A DNA stretch of 64,000 nucleotides, taken from the NCBI GenBank assembly GCA_022497145.1, contig MU385858.1, positions 682,001 to 746,000 of the forward strand, written 5' to 3'. Shown piece after piece: positions 1 to 12,027 of this stretch (its first letter is position 1; every line of letters begins with the position of its first letter). A program made the position numbers and the translations under genes. Under the pieces are notes generated by a model that saw only the letters and a list, made by a program, of their open reading frames with translations, had not been told where the DNA came from and searched no databases. The DNA is from Rostrohypoxylon terebratum (Eukaryota; Ascomycota; Sordariomycetes; Xylariales; Hypoxylaceae).

Positions 1-123
1 GTGTCGGTATTCGTGGTAGTTTCCGTTCGAAGGACGCGAGATATAACAAGTCGAAACCATCCGTGGGTCTTTTTCGCAAAACCCTCCGTCGACAGATTTC
101 CAGTCCCCCCCGAACGGCAGCTA

Positions 124-1763
124 TCAAGGCATATCAGTTTTCTCAGGCAGACGATCTAAGCTTTTCTTTTTTTTGTCTGTCTCGTTTGAGTGACTATGAC
201 TGTCGGTGGAATCGTATGCCGGTTCTTTGGGATCTTGCGGAATTGGTTCTAGTTCGGTGCCGTTTCTTGAACTCGATCGGGATTGTCTAGCCGTAAATGG
301 GCTGAGAAGACCCCCAAAATCATTTAGTATAACTTGGGAACCACGTCGGAAGCCATTGGTGGACGCTTGCAAGATAGTCGATGGGGAGGCAGGAGAGAGC
401 GGCGATGGTGGCTCGATGCTGGAATTGTAACTATCCCGTACACTGCGAGACGTCTCGCCATCAAGCAATCCGCCGACATCGAAAAAAGAAACCCTGCGAG
501 GGGTTAATGTAGAGTTGCTCCGCGATGCATTGAGTTGGTCACGACCCAACAGAGAATCGTCGCTACGTGTAGTAGTGCTCAGGTTTCGTCGAGGAAAGTC
601 CCAGCTCTCCATGTCCGAGATATATTTGATGCGGTTGTCTTCCTGATCTTGCTGTTTCGCGGCGAGACGAATTTCGCGATCCGCACCGAGCCCTAAGCCT
701 CTCACAAGGTCTTCATCGCTGCCCCAAGCGTTTTGAAGCGTAGGTCTTCTCTCTGACGTATGATCAATCGACTCAGGAGGACCAGAATTGTGCCGATATC
801 GAGATTTCTTCACACCCCTGTCTCGAACAAAGGATCCGAGCACCAACGTATTAGCAGAAGCCGTGGCGAATAAAAGTTCAACAGAAGCGAGTAGGGATCG
901 GATCTGTTGGTTTCCATGGAGGTTAATTATTCGAGGAATTCGGTATCCAGTAGTCGCGACAACGATCAGGTTCGTCGAGAATAGAAGGGTTAGTTGAATT
1001 TTTTTCTTGGTATTCATCGCGCTCGTAAGTATTATAGGAACCGGGTAGATGACGAGGAGAAGGTCTGTCATGATGTTGCAAGTCGCCATTGTAATGAGTT
1101 GAATGTATCCCTGACGACACTGGCCTCCAGGGTCGGGCATCACCTGCCAGTAGTGGGTGAACGGCTGGCATTCTGTTAGATCAGCTATCAAGACGGCCAC
1201 AAAGGTCAAGACAAGAGTTGCCCGTATAATAAGTAAGACGATCTCGTGAGAACGATTCCAAGTTGTGCTCGTTAAGCGTTTGAAAAATTCGAGAATGGCG
1301 CTCTTCAGAATCCAGAGCCTAGACAAGGAAAGTTAGCACATAAGCGACAGATTCATTAAAACAAATCTGGCGTGTGGTAACTTGATGAATTACCGCATTG
1401 AGTTTCGGGGGGTGCTAAGGGGTAAAATACATACGTTGCTGCATAGAAGATCCGACTAGCGAGGACTAACCCGCTGGCTATGGATTTCTTATGGATTTCT
1501 TCGGCGGTCAACTCGGTGAAGTGTGCATTATTCGTTCCGTAGATGAGAATGACATGGACGCATCCCATCCGCAAGTATAACGGGATGATGGCTAGTGCTG
1601 CGACCTTGTCCTCCCTAAACAGCTTCTCAGATCTAACGAAGCGGCCGACGATACGCAGCAGGATTATCGTAGTACAGAACAGCGTGATCCACCAACAAAC
1701 CAGGAGCGTCGGTTTGTCTTGATCTGGAGTATGAAGCGGTGGTGGCGATGTGTACAGGGACAT
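124..1763 (-). CDS. Fungal rhodopsin-domain integral membrane protein
   Basis: Two exons (1763-1435 and 1318-124) give a 507-residue protein. The 116-nt intron has a GTATGT donor and a GCTAAC branch site ahead of TAG. The first 330 or so residues are strongly hydrophobic with about seven probable membrane helices, for example around LLVCWWITLFCTTIILLRI and IVLLIIRATLVLTFVAVLI. A Cys-containing loop (ADLTECQPFTHYW, GGQCRQGY) is typical of the fungal rhodopsin-like (satratoxin SAT4-type) domain. The remaining C-terminal tail of about 200 residues is Ser/Arg/Asp-rich, soluble and probably disordered. I chose the ATG at 1763 because the frame upstream has only a TTG. The family is large in Pezizomycotina and most members have no known function; there is no retinal-binding evidence here. 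Fold confidence is high, function unknown. Confidence 0.75.
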
Positions 1764-2670
1764 TTTGTCTCTGCTCAAGATCGACCACGCCCGTCAACCT
1801 CCGGAGAGGGACGAGCGGGGGATGAAAAGGTCCTCTTTCAGAAGACGCCGGCCTCGACAGAACCGACGGGCTTCACAGTTAAAGATGAATAGTCAATTAA
1901 GCCGCTGCCAGATACATTCGGAGACCGCCGTGAGAGCCTTGACTCTTCCTCCCTTTTCCTCCTTCTCGTTTGGACCCAGACCGGGGCGGACGTATGAGCG
2001 TTGTTGTTTGTCGTACTCGGAGTCGACACCCAATTTACGAAAAACCACCTGCAGCCCGAAAGGAACCAAAATGTCGTATTGCACTTATGACGTTGAACAA
2101 GTGGTCTGTGATCCTCTTCCAGCGACACAAGTGTCAAGTCTATCCGATGATGCATGGACTACACAGTTATAGCAACGATGTCGACGGTGAAAGGCATATG
2201 ACATTAGTGGCCTTGGACTGTGCATTGTACTTGGGTCCTGGGTAGTAAAAGATATCGAAGAGATCGAGATCTCGTGCTGGTATTTGATAGGGTTATGTAG
2301 AAAAACCAAAAGAGAATAAAGCGTAAGGAGGAGCACGAGAAGATGTTGTAGTTAAGTTATTGGTTAATGAGTGACTGGTTCAAGTGTTAGCGGTAGTGAC
2401 ATGGAATAAGATGGGATGAGGGTCCCGAACTTGGGGAAGGTTGGCGAGGGTTAAACGTTATCATGTCAACTTTACTAGGTAGACTAGGTAGACTAGGTAG
2501 TGTAAGGTGTGAACGGCTACTAGGTAGTTGCTTCCCAGTTCAAGTTGTACCCTATGTGACTAATGAGGGCATCAATTGATATATTGATATGGAAAAGTAC
2601 ATCCATTGACCACCTTGTCGCCTAGACCGTCTAGGTACTGCAGCTACTGCAACTAACATGGAAAGTACGT

Positions 2671-2690
2671 AGGACCTAGGACCTAGGTAC
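2671..2690. repeat. Extended CCTAGG repeat, copy
   Basis: AGGACCTAGGACCTAGGTAC: two CCTAGG cores in tandem with a GGAC/GTAC frame. It is followed by TGTGAG; the copy at 3759 is followed by the same TGTG. Confidence 0.7.
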
Positions 2691-3758
2691 TGTGAGTAAG
2701 TAGGTACTAGATAGATCCATGGATAGTACGTACCCGCCACGACAGCTCATTGATGGTCCCACATGAGATAAAACCATCGACTAATGTACTGCAGGTTCGA
2801 CGTTGGTTGCAAGGGTACAATGTTGTAGAGATGATAGTACGTACTGTTACAAGTGCAGATCTCTGGACTGCGAATCCTTGGCTGTGATCCCCGTTAGATG
2901 GGATAGGGCCCAGGGGATTGCCTAGCTGCTTAGGTGCTTAGGTGGTGGAACCTCGGTTTGGAATTGAGATTGGGATTGGGATTAGGATCGGGATTGAACT
3001 ATCGAGTCAGGCGTGCTGCTATCATTATCTCAGTATTATCTGTTACATACATATATGTATCCAAGATATATATATCGCAAACGTATCGCAGCCACGCATG
3101 CACGATGACCTCGACCAGGAAAAATAAAGCGAATACTAGGTAGGTATACTTCCGGGTATGTACTGTACCTTTAAAATAAGATCCCACGCTTGAGAGTAGG
3201 TATGTAGGACGTACTATGTAGGTACTACATATGTTGTGCGAGCACACCATTTCCCCATGTCCCGTGGTGTCAAGCAAGAACCTTGAAGCACGGTTATAAG
3301 ACGGATACTTGCAGCTTCACGGAGAAACGACTGTAGAAACATTAAATCGATAGCGCGTGCTGAAGTAGTAGTAAGTAGTAAGTACGCAATATTTGTTCAT
3401 TATTATAATTATGAGTATTATTACTCGTACGAGAGGATTCGAAAGTCCGCGATTCCTTCGAGATAGTACGAGCGCTAGCTTTTTCTTCACCCCATGTCGG
3501 CCGCGGAGGAAGGCTGAAAATCGCAAATCTCAGGGTACAGTATTCGTATTTCGCTAGCGTAGTGTGATCATGGTACTTGAGATACTTGAATATACAACGT
3601 CAAAAAAATAAGACCGGCTAGCGGTTAGCGGCTTTGCAATTGGCAGAAGCGTGGTGGGCAAAGTCGCAAAACCTCCAGCTAGCGAACTTATGCCGTCCCC
3701 ACGCTCAGTTAGCGCCGCCGCCGTCACCAATACAGATTTAAGCGAGTCGTATCAATGT

Positions 3759-3771
3759 AGGACCTAGGTAC
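3759..3771. repeat. Extended CCTAGG repeat, copy
   Basis: AGGACCTAGGTAC, a single-core version of the 2671 copy, flanked by the same GT on the left and TGTG on the right. Confidence 0.65.
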
Positions 3772-4008
3772 TGTGGTTAGGGGATTCTCGGCCGGGACTT
3801 ACAACCATTGGCGCAACGCGGGCCCTGGCTTGGCCTTTTGTTGAAAGATCCTCAAGGGTTTGAAGGATAGATATCTATCGAACCAGGTTTGCTGAATTTC
3901 ATACTATAGTATCTAGTGAAGCTCGAAAGTGATGGCTCGAAGCCTGAGAGCAGATAGTGAAGAGATGCTAGATTAGAGGACGTAAATGTACACGTACGTC
4001 GTAGGGTG

Positions 4009-4200
4009 ATGCGAAAGCGAAACACCGAAGGCGAAGGAATCTCCCCGTCGGATCTAATCCCTCAAGGTCCCAATCACGATCCTAACCTTTCAGCCTCAGA
4101 TAGCGAACCCAGTTTTGATTTATTAGCTAGTGCTATCCATATTATATCGACATCCGAAGTAAGCAAACTTCTGGCGGATAAGTACCCTGTAGCGGCGTGA
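4009..4200 (+). CDS. Possible small hypothetical protein or gene fragment
   Basis: An ATG-initiated frame of 63 codons with balanced amino-acid composition (acidic and polar N-terminal half, then a segment containing HIISTSEVSKLLADKYPVAA before TGA). I do not recognise a family. It stands alone in a 6-kb spacer, with no flanking exon that I can join to it. It may be a real short gene, the remnant of a larger one, or chance. It is included only because its composition is more protein-like than the other short frames of this spacer. Confidence 0.12.
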   Translation: MRKRNTEGEGISPSDLIPQGPNHDPNLSASDSEPSFDLLASAIHIISTSEVSKLLADKYPVAA

Positions 4201-6274
4201 TAGCCAAATCCTTCGCCCTCCTAGCTGGAGATGCAAAGCGAAGAAGAACAGAAGTCATGTGCCTCCTATAATAAGACATCGCCACCGGCGTATAAAGCGA
4301 TATAGATCAATATAGATGTTGGATGAATGATATGAATAAAACGTACCTAGTACGTCGACCATTGCCGTGCCTGCGCACATTGTCTATCGGCTCTTAAGCC
4401 GACCGTTGTGGAAGCTTACTTATCAAGGTCACATGTTGCAATTGTAAAAGCTTTGTCAAATATTAGCTATCGGCGACTACCTAGGTATAACCGCTGATCT
4501 GCATGCAATGTTCTTCGTCCTATGCAAAAGGTAACAATGGCCTGAAAAGAACTTACTAATAGTAGTGTTGTAACGCGGTCACGGGATGGACGTTGTGATG
4601 AACATAGGTACTCACCTACATATGCTGCTCTGGTCATGTAGGTGGTAGGTAATAGGCGAGTAGGGTCTCTCGTATTGTGACATCCAGTCTTTCGGGTCAA
4701 ATACTATAGTGGTAAGTTGGTCCGATTCTTGGCTGTTTGCCGATGAGAACCATCGCAAGCTCGCAAGTGGCCATATAATCCTTTCTCGATAGAAATATAG
4801 ATAGGAACGGATCGAACTATAATAAGGATTGAGAACACACCAACATGTTTGTGGCATTTTTGCTTGCAAGTCTAGCAGTCTGGCAGTCTAGACTCTAGAC
4901 CCCCGAAGCTTCTGCTATCATCATGCTATTCAGGTCCCAGGATTCCTACTATAGTAAGTTATCCCGCATACTTAGATATCCTTGCACCTCCCTCGCGAGA
5001 AGGGTACTAGGAGGTACTTAACACATGCATTAATAGCGACGGGATGCACCCAACCAAGTTCCCGACCGTTTGGGGCGACTCGTCACGAGCGACTGGGTGA
5101 ACTGACAGGGTGTGTCGATTGACCTGATTGACATGGGATCGTCATAATAACGACAAATCAGTCGGCGATCTCATCATTTCGGAACGGGAATATTCTTGAT
5201 TTCCAACATCAGTCATGTTACTCGTACTGTCAAATACTAAGAATTGTTTTGGATACTGGAGTTATTGTTACTAGAGTTATATACTTTTTCGCAGAGCCAG
5301 TATGACAAAAGTTGTTGGAGAAGTGACTTGGCGACTTAGCGACTTATCTTTTGGGAGCTTCCAATTGTAGACAAAATGGCTGGACAGGGGTTGCTTGCAG
5401 ATCGATGTGCGAATCTCGAGACAGGGGTCCTCTAAGCAGGGTATACGAGACAACGAACAAGGATTATCAAGAGCTCAGACCAACTTTGGTAATGGGACGG
5501 TGGAAGTTGGCCGAATTGAATCGGAACCTACAACCGCATGAATCGCTTAGGTAGGTGTTTCCCCCAAGATTCTAATCGTTCCAACTTCCAATTACTAACA
5601 ATCATTACTATACACTTTCCCCCTTGAAATAGTGTTAGTTAGATTTCTGAAAATGACCCCATCGCCAACCCAGGACAAAAGTACTATACTAGTTTCAACA
5701 TAAAATAAACCCGCGAAAAGTCATCCTAAAAAAGTATAGTTTTTTTTATATGTTTTATCTTTTCTAATTCAGTGGCTTATTACAGTTGTAAAAAATTAAA
5801 AAAATACGTATGTTTTGATAATACGTCTCAAAGCCTTGTTCGATACTTAAGAACCCCGGCGAAAATCTGTATCAGATTAAGCTTTTACTAACATTATTTC
5901 AGGGGGTAAAGTGTACTCAGTTTTTAGAATCCACCTAGCTAGTTAGACTAGTCCATTTCAGGTCTGGCCTCACCGACTTCTAATTAAGGTGATATTCCGT
6001 GAAACTTGAAAGCACGTGAGATGTTGTCTTTCTCGGCTTAGCCTCTTCACCGACGCCATTTCCCGTCCTATCCCGTCCTAATTAAAACTCATTCTCCTCG
6101 GGCTTATAACGGCGATGCCTCAAGGGGGAGAAGGGGGAAGAAGGGGATCAAATCACGGTAAAAAGGAACGACTCTTGCCCATCCGAAATTCATCTGCAGA
6201 CGCAGGCAAGAGGAGACGTTGAACAATTGACCCAGTTCCATGTCTCACTTTGACCCCGTAATATCTAAGGTGTC

Positions 6275-6292
6275 TAGGACCTAGGTCCTAGG
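6275..6292. repeat. Extended CCTAGG repeat, copy
   Basis: TAGGACCTAGGTCCTAGG. Bases 6276-6289 form the perfect palindrome AGGACCTAGGTCCT, which recurs at 41947. Confidence 0.7.
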
Positions 6293-7762
6293 TTTCCCCA
6301 GAGTAATATGCAAATCTCTTATGTCATCATCTGCTGACGCGGTCTTGAGCCGCAACCAAAAAAAAATACTCATATTTTGGGTCGCATAGGATTTGACAGC
6401 GTCGCATTGGTTAAATAGATCTCATTGTCGGGTTAATTGGGCTTCGAAAAATTGAGATGTATGTAAGATATATCATAAATTCTGGGCATTTAGCTGTATG
6501 TCTTGCGCCTTGCAGCTTCGTCCCGTGATACGGACGTTAAGGCTTTTTTTTTCAAGGTTTTACTCAAGACTCAAGTTGCGAGCCTTATCGAGGATTTTGG
6601 GAAGATAAGCGATGCGCCTTGCCGGCATTCCGTTTGTACGAGACACCTAGTATGTAGTATGTACTACCTACCTGTGTGGTGGTAGTGGTGTATCTAGATA
6701 TTTTCATGTACACATGTGTATCCACCTACTGAGACATCCACAGTTGATGTCAACATGGATGTATCTGTATAATTGCATACATGAAGTACTTAGGTACTTA
6801 GTACTAAGATCTGTGCCATGGTTAATAGTAGTAGTAGAGCGGGGTACTAAATTTGGGGGGCATTATTAGAATTTAGAAATCCTGCTTGTGGCACTTCAAC
6901 TTGCCAACTTACCAATCCTTATTCAGAAGTTGTCGTATACCAAGTATGACTTCACCGACGATGATTTCACTTTATCTATGACTTAGGTGATCCAAGTAAT
7001 CGAAGGGAAATTACCAAGGATGTTCATGCGCATGATGGCGTGAGGGATGAGAAGTGAAGGTGTGTTATCAGTGCCGTCAGTTGCAGCAAGACGACGTGGT
7101 ATTCTCGCGACTTGCCATCTTGGGCAAGCTTCCGCGTAACAGAAATACCTAAAAACACAACTCACCTCCGGTTATATTATGTTTTGCGCGTCTACCAAAA
7201 CTGTCCGAACCAAACTCTTTCAGCTCATGGCTGATTCCAATCTCACATCGAGAGCCAAAAAAAAACCATTATCGCCGGTTGCCACTTCGCGAGATGAATT
7301 CAATGTTTCAAGAACCAAGTTCTTTTTGCCAAGGGCCAAGGTATGAGGCAACACAGTGACGTGTGTCATGATCCCACGGGTTTTGCATGTTGAAGACGCA
7401 CAAATAGACATTTTTAAAACTCATTCCGGACTCTCCGGAGGGACATACTCATACTTATGTAAAGCTTCTGTTACCTGTAACCCCTTGCCTCCTAAGGAGA
7501 GGGAGAGGGAGAGGGAAGTAAATCGTCTTTCATCTATATCTCATGCCTTACATCTCTCATCGAGTCCGTGTAACCACACAATCTCCTGTTGAACCGCTTC
7601 CTGTTTCACGAGTTGGACTCGCCGAGATATGCTGTAACTTTCCCCCCAAATTTTGTAGTTGTCATGGCTGTTCAATTTGACAGGTCTCTGACCCAAACAG
7701 TACTGATATCCGACACTGGTTTGCCAGTCTTGCACCAAAAACATGTATAGCGTCAAGATCTA

Positions 7763-10700
7763 TCACTCAAGCCCAAGCTCTCCAACCACCTTCTTCACGT
7801 AAGACTTCTCAGCCTTGCCCCAGTCTACAGCCAATAGCCTCGCCTTCTTCGCTTCCTCACTATCATCCATCAAACCCCACAGTTCGTCGACGACCAAACT
7901 CCTTGCCCTAGGCCAGGGGTGCGTCATAAGGGCACCGAGCCTCTTCCTTGCCTCGAGAACACCTTCGCGCCTCTTCGTCATCTCCCCCGCCGCCTGATCA
8001 TCAGCGCCTACACACGCGATGACGCCGTAAACTCTGATGCAAGCCTCGAGCTTACGTACGTTCCCGGTCTTATACGCCGCCTTTTGCACTAGCACGCATA
8101 GCTGCTTCAGGTTAATCTCGGGGCAGCGCTGCAGTAGACCGACGTGGAATAAGTACGCTACAACTTCTAGCGTGGGAATTACGACCCTATCGTTGCCTTG
8201 GTATGTCTTAAGGTTGCGAATGAGTGCCGCATACATTCGATTCAGATGTTTGGACGACTCTTCGCAGAAGTCGGCGAGCGCGGCTCTGCTGACTATCACA
8301 AGATCTTCATTACCCGTGTCGGCCGAGGTTACTAGACCAGCTAATAGAATTGATAGACAGTCCTCTTCACTAAGCGACCAAATCTTTGCTATGTCCTGGT
8401 CTAGCAGCTCTGCATTACAAAGACGGAGCAGAAAGCCGAAATAGTCTTTCGAAGAGAATGATAATCCGGAGAATGTCTTGGCATGTCTGTGCAGTGATTA
8501 GCCCGGTCCCAGGATAATACCGCGGTACCCAAAGTAACAAGTGTGCACGAACCTCGACCCCAGGAGCGTAGCCAGTACAGACTGCGCCTCATTACGAACC
8601 TTGTCCAACTTTTCGGAAGCCAACCGAAGTATGCGGGGAAAGAGAACCGATATAATGTGTTCGTCATCTCTTTTTGCATCCCAAAGAGTTTTGGTTGCTT
8701 TGATCGCCTCTAACCGCACGTGGGAACCAATGTCTCCACGCGCGGTTGTTGTATAATCATCAAGACCACCTGAAACGATATCTAGGAACTCTGACGCCCT
8801 ATCTTTAAGGATTGTCCTACCGATTAAGCTTTGAAAAATTGCGACTCGAACCTCGACATAGTTGTCCGAATGCCATCGTTCTGTGATGACTTTCCCCACT
8901 AGAACACCTTCTGACTGATCATGTCGGTATTGCTGAAGTTGGTACGCACGGGACAAGGCGTGGAAGAACCCGTCACCGTTTTTGCCGCGTGCTGTTGGTG
9001 GGTGAAGTACTTTATTGGCCCATGCTTCAATGATCTGTGCGCCATATTGCCGGTCGGCAAAGAGGAGGAGGATCAAGGCGGCTTTTGATGAGGCGTCTAC
9101 AATTTCGCTTTCGTTCCTGTCAAGCCACGTATTCAGATTGTCCTGTAAAATGGATAATACTTGGTTAAGTTTCTCCGGGCGATCTTCTTGTGACTTGTCC
9201 AACCAATCCACGACCGATCTTAAAGCCGCCGAGTCAATTTCGTTAACGATTGAGGGGCCAGAATGCAGGCCTTCAGGTTGATATTCCACCAATGATCCTC
9301 GTGTGGCGTTCAACAACAGGACCGGAGCTCCGGACACCACCAACTTGGCCACAGCCTCTGCGACCAACTCTGGTTTCCTGTACGTAGTGGTCTTAGAATC
9401 CTCCAGGATCTCCTTCAGAGCAGTACATATTTCAGCTATAGGTATTTCTCCGACAGATTCAGAATAAGCATTTCCTAGAAGTAAGGGGAGCAGATCAAGG
9501 ACAGCCGCAAGGCTTAGGAGGAGCCCGTGCCGTTCTTCTACCTGTCTTGTTTGAAGGCTTCGGAGCCGAGACAGTAGCAAATCAACGGAATCCTTAAAAC
9601 ACCTCATAGGATTAGAAATTTTAATTTTGATAATTTCTGCCGTCAGACTCCCAAAGGAGGAGGCGGCTACTCTCCGAGCCCCTGCGTCCATATCCCCGAT
9701 ACCTCGCCATCCAAGCGTGGCTTCTAACAGTGCATGTCCATAGTGCGGCGATAGCCTAGTTGCCTGCAAAGCAACTTCATGGATCGCTCTAGAACGCAGG
9801 GCCACGGCATGGTAATCAACAATCTGCACGACAGAAATGCCTTTCTCTACCGTATCGGGGTGTCGACCGATGAGCTCCTGAAGCGCAGCAGACGCACCAC
9901 GCCTGATATTTCCGGTGGGATCAAGCGAAGCGGTGACAACCAATTCAGTTGCGACAACTTGTAGTATCGAGGCTGTTGGATTGTGTCCTCTCGCAACCAA
10001 GACAGACTTCGTTTGCACCTGAAGTAACTCGGAAGTAGTATATCGACGTGCAAGGGCCCAAATACCAAAGCAGGACGCATCCCTGACGTTACTACCGATT
10101 GAACCGCCTGATGGATTTCGCTTTTCGAAAGAAAGGCCCATGAGCAAGGCATGGATGATATCGGATAAGTTCTCGGCGGGCGGTGACCTTCGGTACAGGA
10201 GGTGGGAGAGAGTAAGCATCAATCCATGCCATTCCAACGGATCAACCGCAGTGATGTCCTTAGTCGGGGAAGCAGATGGATTTGATTTGTCCTTCACCCA
10301 AAGGACATTCTGATTGAGCGCCCCCAGGACGGCCTCGATGACCTCGGAAGCCATCTCAGGCTCTAATTTCAGCGTAATAACACTTAGGGCTTTGCTGGCA
10401 GCAAGCCGTACGGGCGTGTCATTATCTGCTAACCTTTCAAGCAAATAGCTGATCGATATCTCTATCATTTCGGTATCAGAATCAGTCTGTTGCGGCTTTC
10501 GCAACACCAGAGTAACCACCGAACGTATGATTTTGATCAGCATCTTTCGAGCTAACGCAGAGCCCTTGATGACGTCGAAGGCTGCATTTTCCCCCGTGTC
10601 TATAGCCTGGATAGCACTGAAAATAGTCGACAGATACGGATCCATAATGGAAGTATCTGCTGAAGCGCTCAGTACGCCAGCTAAAAATGACAGAGTACCG

Positions 10701-11572
10701 ATGTAATAATACGGGGATTCAACTGGTGCATCTTTTGGTGGGTTGAGGGTTGACAGAGCCCACTTGACCAGGGCATTTAAGATACTCAGTTCCTGCATAT
10801 CTTTTCGCATCGCCACGCGAACTAGAAGAGCTTTTGCTCCATCTCTCTCTTTCCCCGGAGACGCAAGGTATTTGATCGCTAGGGGAATTACTCGCAAAGT
10901 GATACCTGGAATTAAAGCCGGCCACTCCAATCCCGGTACAGTAGACCGATCCAAATCATCCGCGTCCCCGGAAGATATAGTCGAAAGATCAAAAGGGGCA
11001 AAGAACAACTGCGATAACCATAGCAGGACAATGTATCTCTCATGCCACGTCCACGAGTTAGCCGAGTCGATCTCACGCTCTGAGTCCTCGATGGCTTGTA
11101 GGAGCAGCTCGAGATATCTAGTCTCTACATTGAGAAACCTAACAATGACCTTTTCTCCTCGGATCTTGCAGAACGAATAGAGGATTTGGCAGATAGCATT
11201 TGAAAGCGGGAGTAGAAGTTGTGATCGAGTGGATAGCGACCTATAATTACGACGATCTTGTAGACATCCTAAGTATGCTTCCGCCAACTTGGGCAACCAT
11301 TTAGGCAGATGCGGATCAAGCAGCTGTGGTAACTCTTGAAATGGTTCTAGTACCTAAACATCCGTTACTAATAAGATTACGTTCAGTCGTAGGGTGAGTG
11401 AGAGGTTACTCACATGACACGTCAACCTTGCTGTTTCTCTATTGCGCACACGCCTTCTAAGTTGGCCGTTTGGCTTCGTCAAGAAGGACGCGAGAGAGCG
11501 ATCGAAATCAGCAACTAAGTCTGATGAATATTTCTGGATGTATACATCTCGGTCCTGCTCAGGGGCATCCAT
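7763..11572 (-). CDS. TBCD: Tubulin-folding cofactor D (tubulin-specific chaperone D)
   Basis: Three exons (11572-11414, 11353-8553, 8486-7763) joined by 60- and 66-nt introns (GTGAGT..TTTAG and GTTCGT..CACAG) give 1227 residues, the usual length for the family. The N-terminus (MDAPEQD..., then ADFDRSLASFLTK) and the junction peptide VLEPFQELPQLLDPHLPKWL are characteristic of cofactor D. The rest is a long HEAT/ARM-type helical repeat array. With cofactors C and E and the GTPase Arl2/Alp41, cofactor D assembles and disassembles alpha/beta-tubulin dimers in the cytosol. Both introns fall where the reading frame would otherwise break, and both restore homologous sequence. The gene lies tandem with the JmjC gene on the same strand, 455 bp apart, with no sign of co-transcription. 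Confidence 0.93.
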
Positions 11573-12027
11573 GTTTTCCGCCGGGAATACTTGGCTGCCC
11601 GTGAATCTCTTGATAGTAACTCGTTTACGATGACTGATCCTTTAAGAAGCGACGGAAACTATTTGAATATACTCACAGCTAGAAGAGAACCAGATGCTCA
11701 TCTCATTCTCATTCTTTTTTTTGTAAAACCGGTGCCTAATGAGAGGTGCATGTAGATCATGTAGATCATATAAATGCATGCACGCTGATAATTATGTGGG
11801 TTCCGAGTGATGTAGCTAACCCCCTTATATTACTTAATGTGTTTAGATACATAAGATTCATGACTAATCAATATATATCTTGCTTCAGTACATCTTTAGT
11901 CATACTTCTCTACAGCAATTAACTGGGTATGATATAATGACTTGTTCGAGCGATTTAAAGAGAAGGCAGGTGGTTATCCAAGTTAAGTTGTCTGGTACGT
12001 TAAGCGCACGGTTGAGTATCAAGATTA
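11573..12027. other. Promoter region of the TBCD gene and 3' flank of the JmjC gene
   Basis: 455 bp between two minus-strand genes. It must hold the cofactor D promoter next to 11573 and the JmjC transcript end near 12027. It contains an AT-rich stretch at about 11700-11900 and a duplicated CATGTAGAT at 11749-11768. I see no gene here. Confidence 0.6.

Larger units (their letters stand above)
1764..7762. other. Gene-poor AT-rich spacer (6 kb)
   Basis: I see no convincing gene between the rhodopsin-domain gene (whose promoter must lie at the left end) and the 3' end of the tubulin cofactor D gene. Open frames are short, lack ATG starts or have skewed composition. The stretch holds CCTAGG-centred repeats near 2671, 3759, 4475 and 6275, a CTAGGTAGA triplication near 2478-2500, a GGGATT-like run near 2965-2995, a very AT-rich block at about 5640-5900, and a GAGAGG run near 7497-7516. 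A 63-codon frame at 4009-4200 is listed separately with low confidence. Confidence 0.6.
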
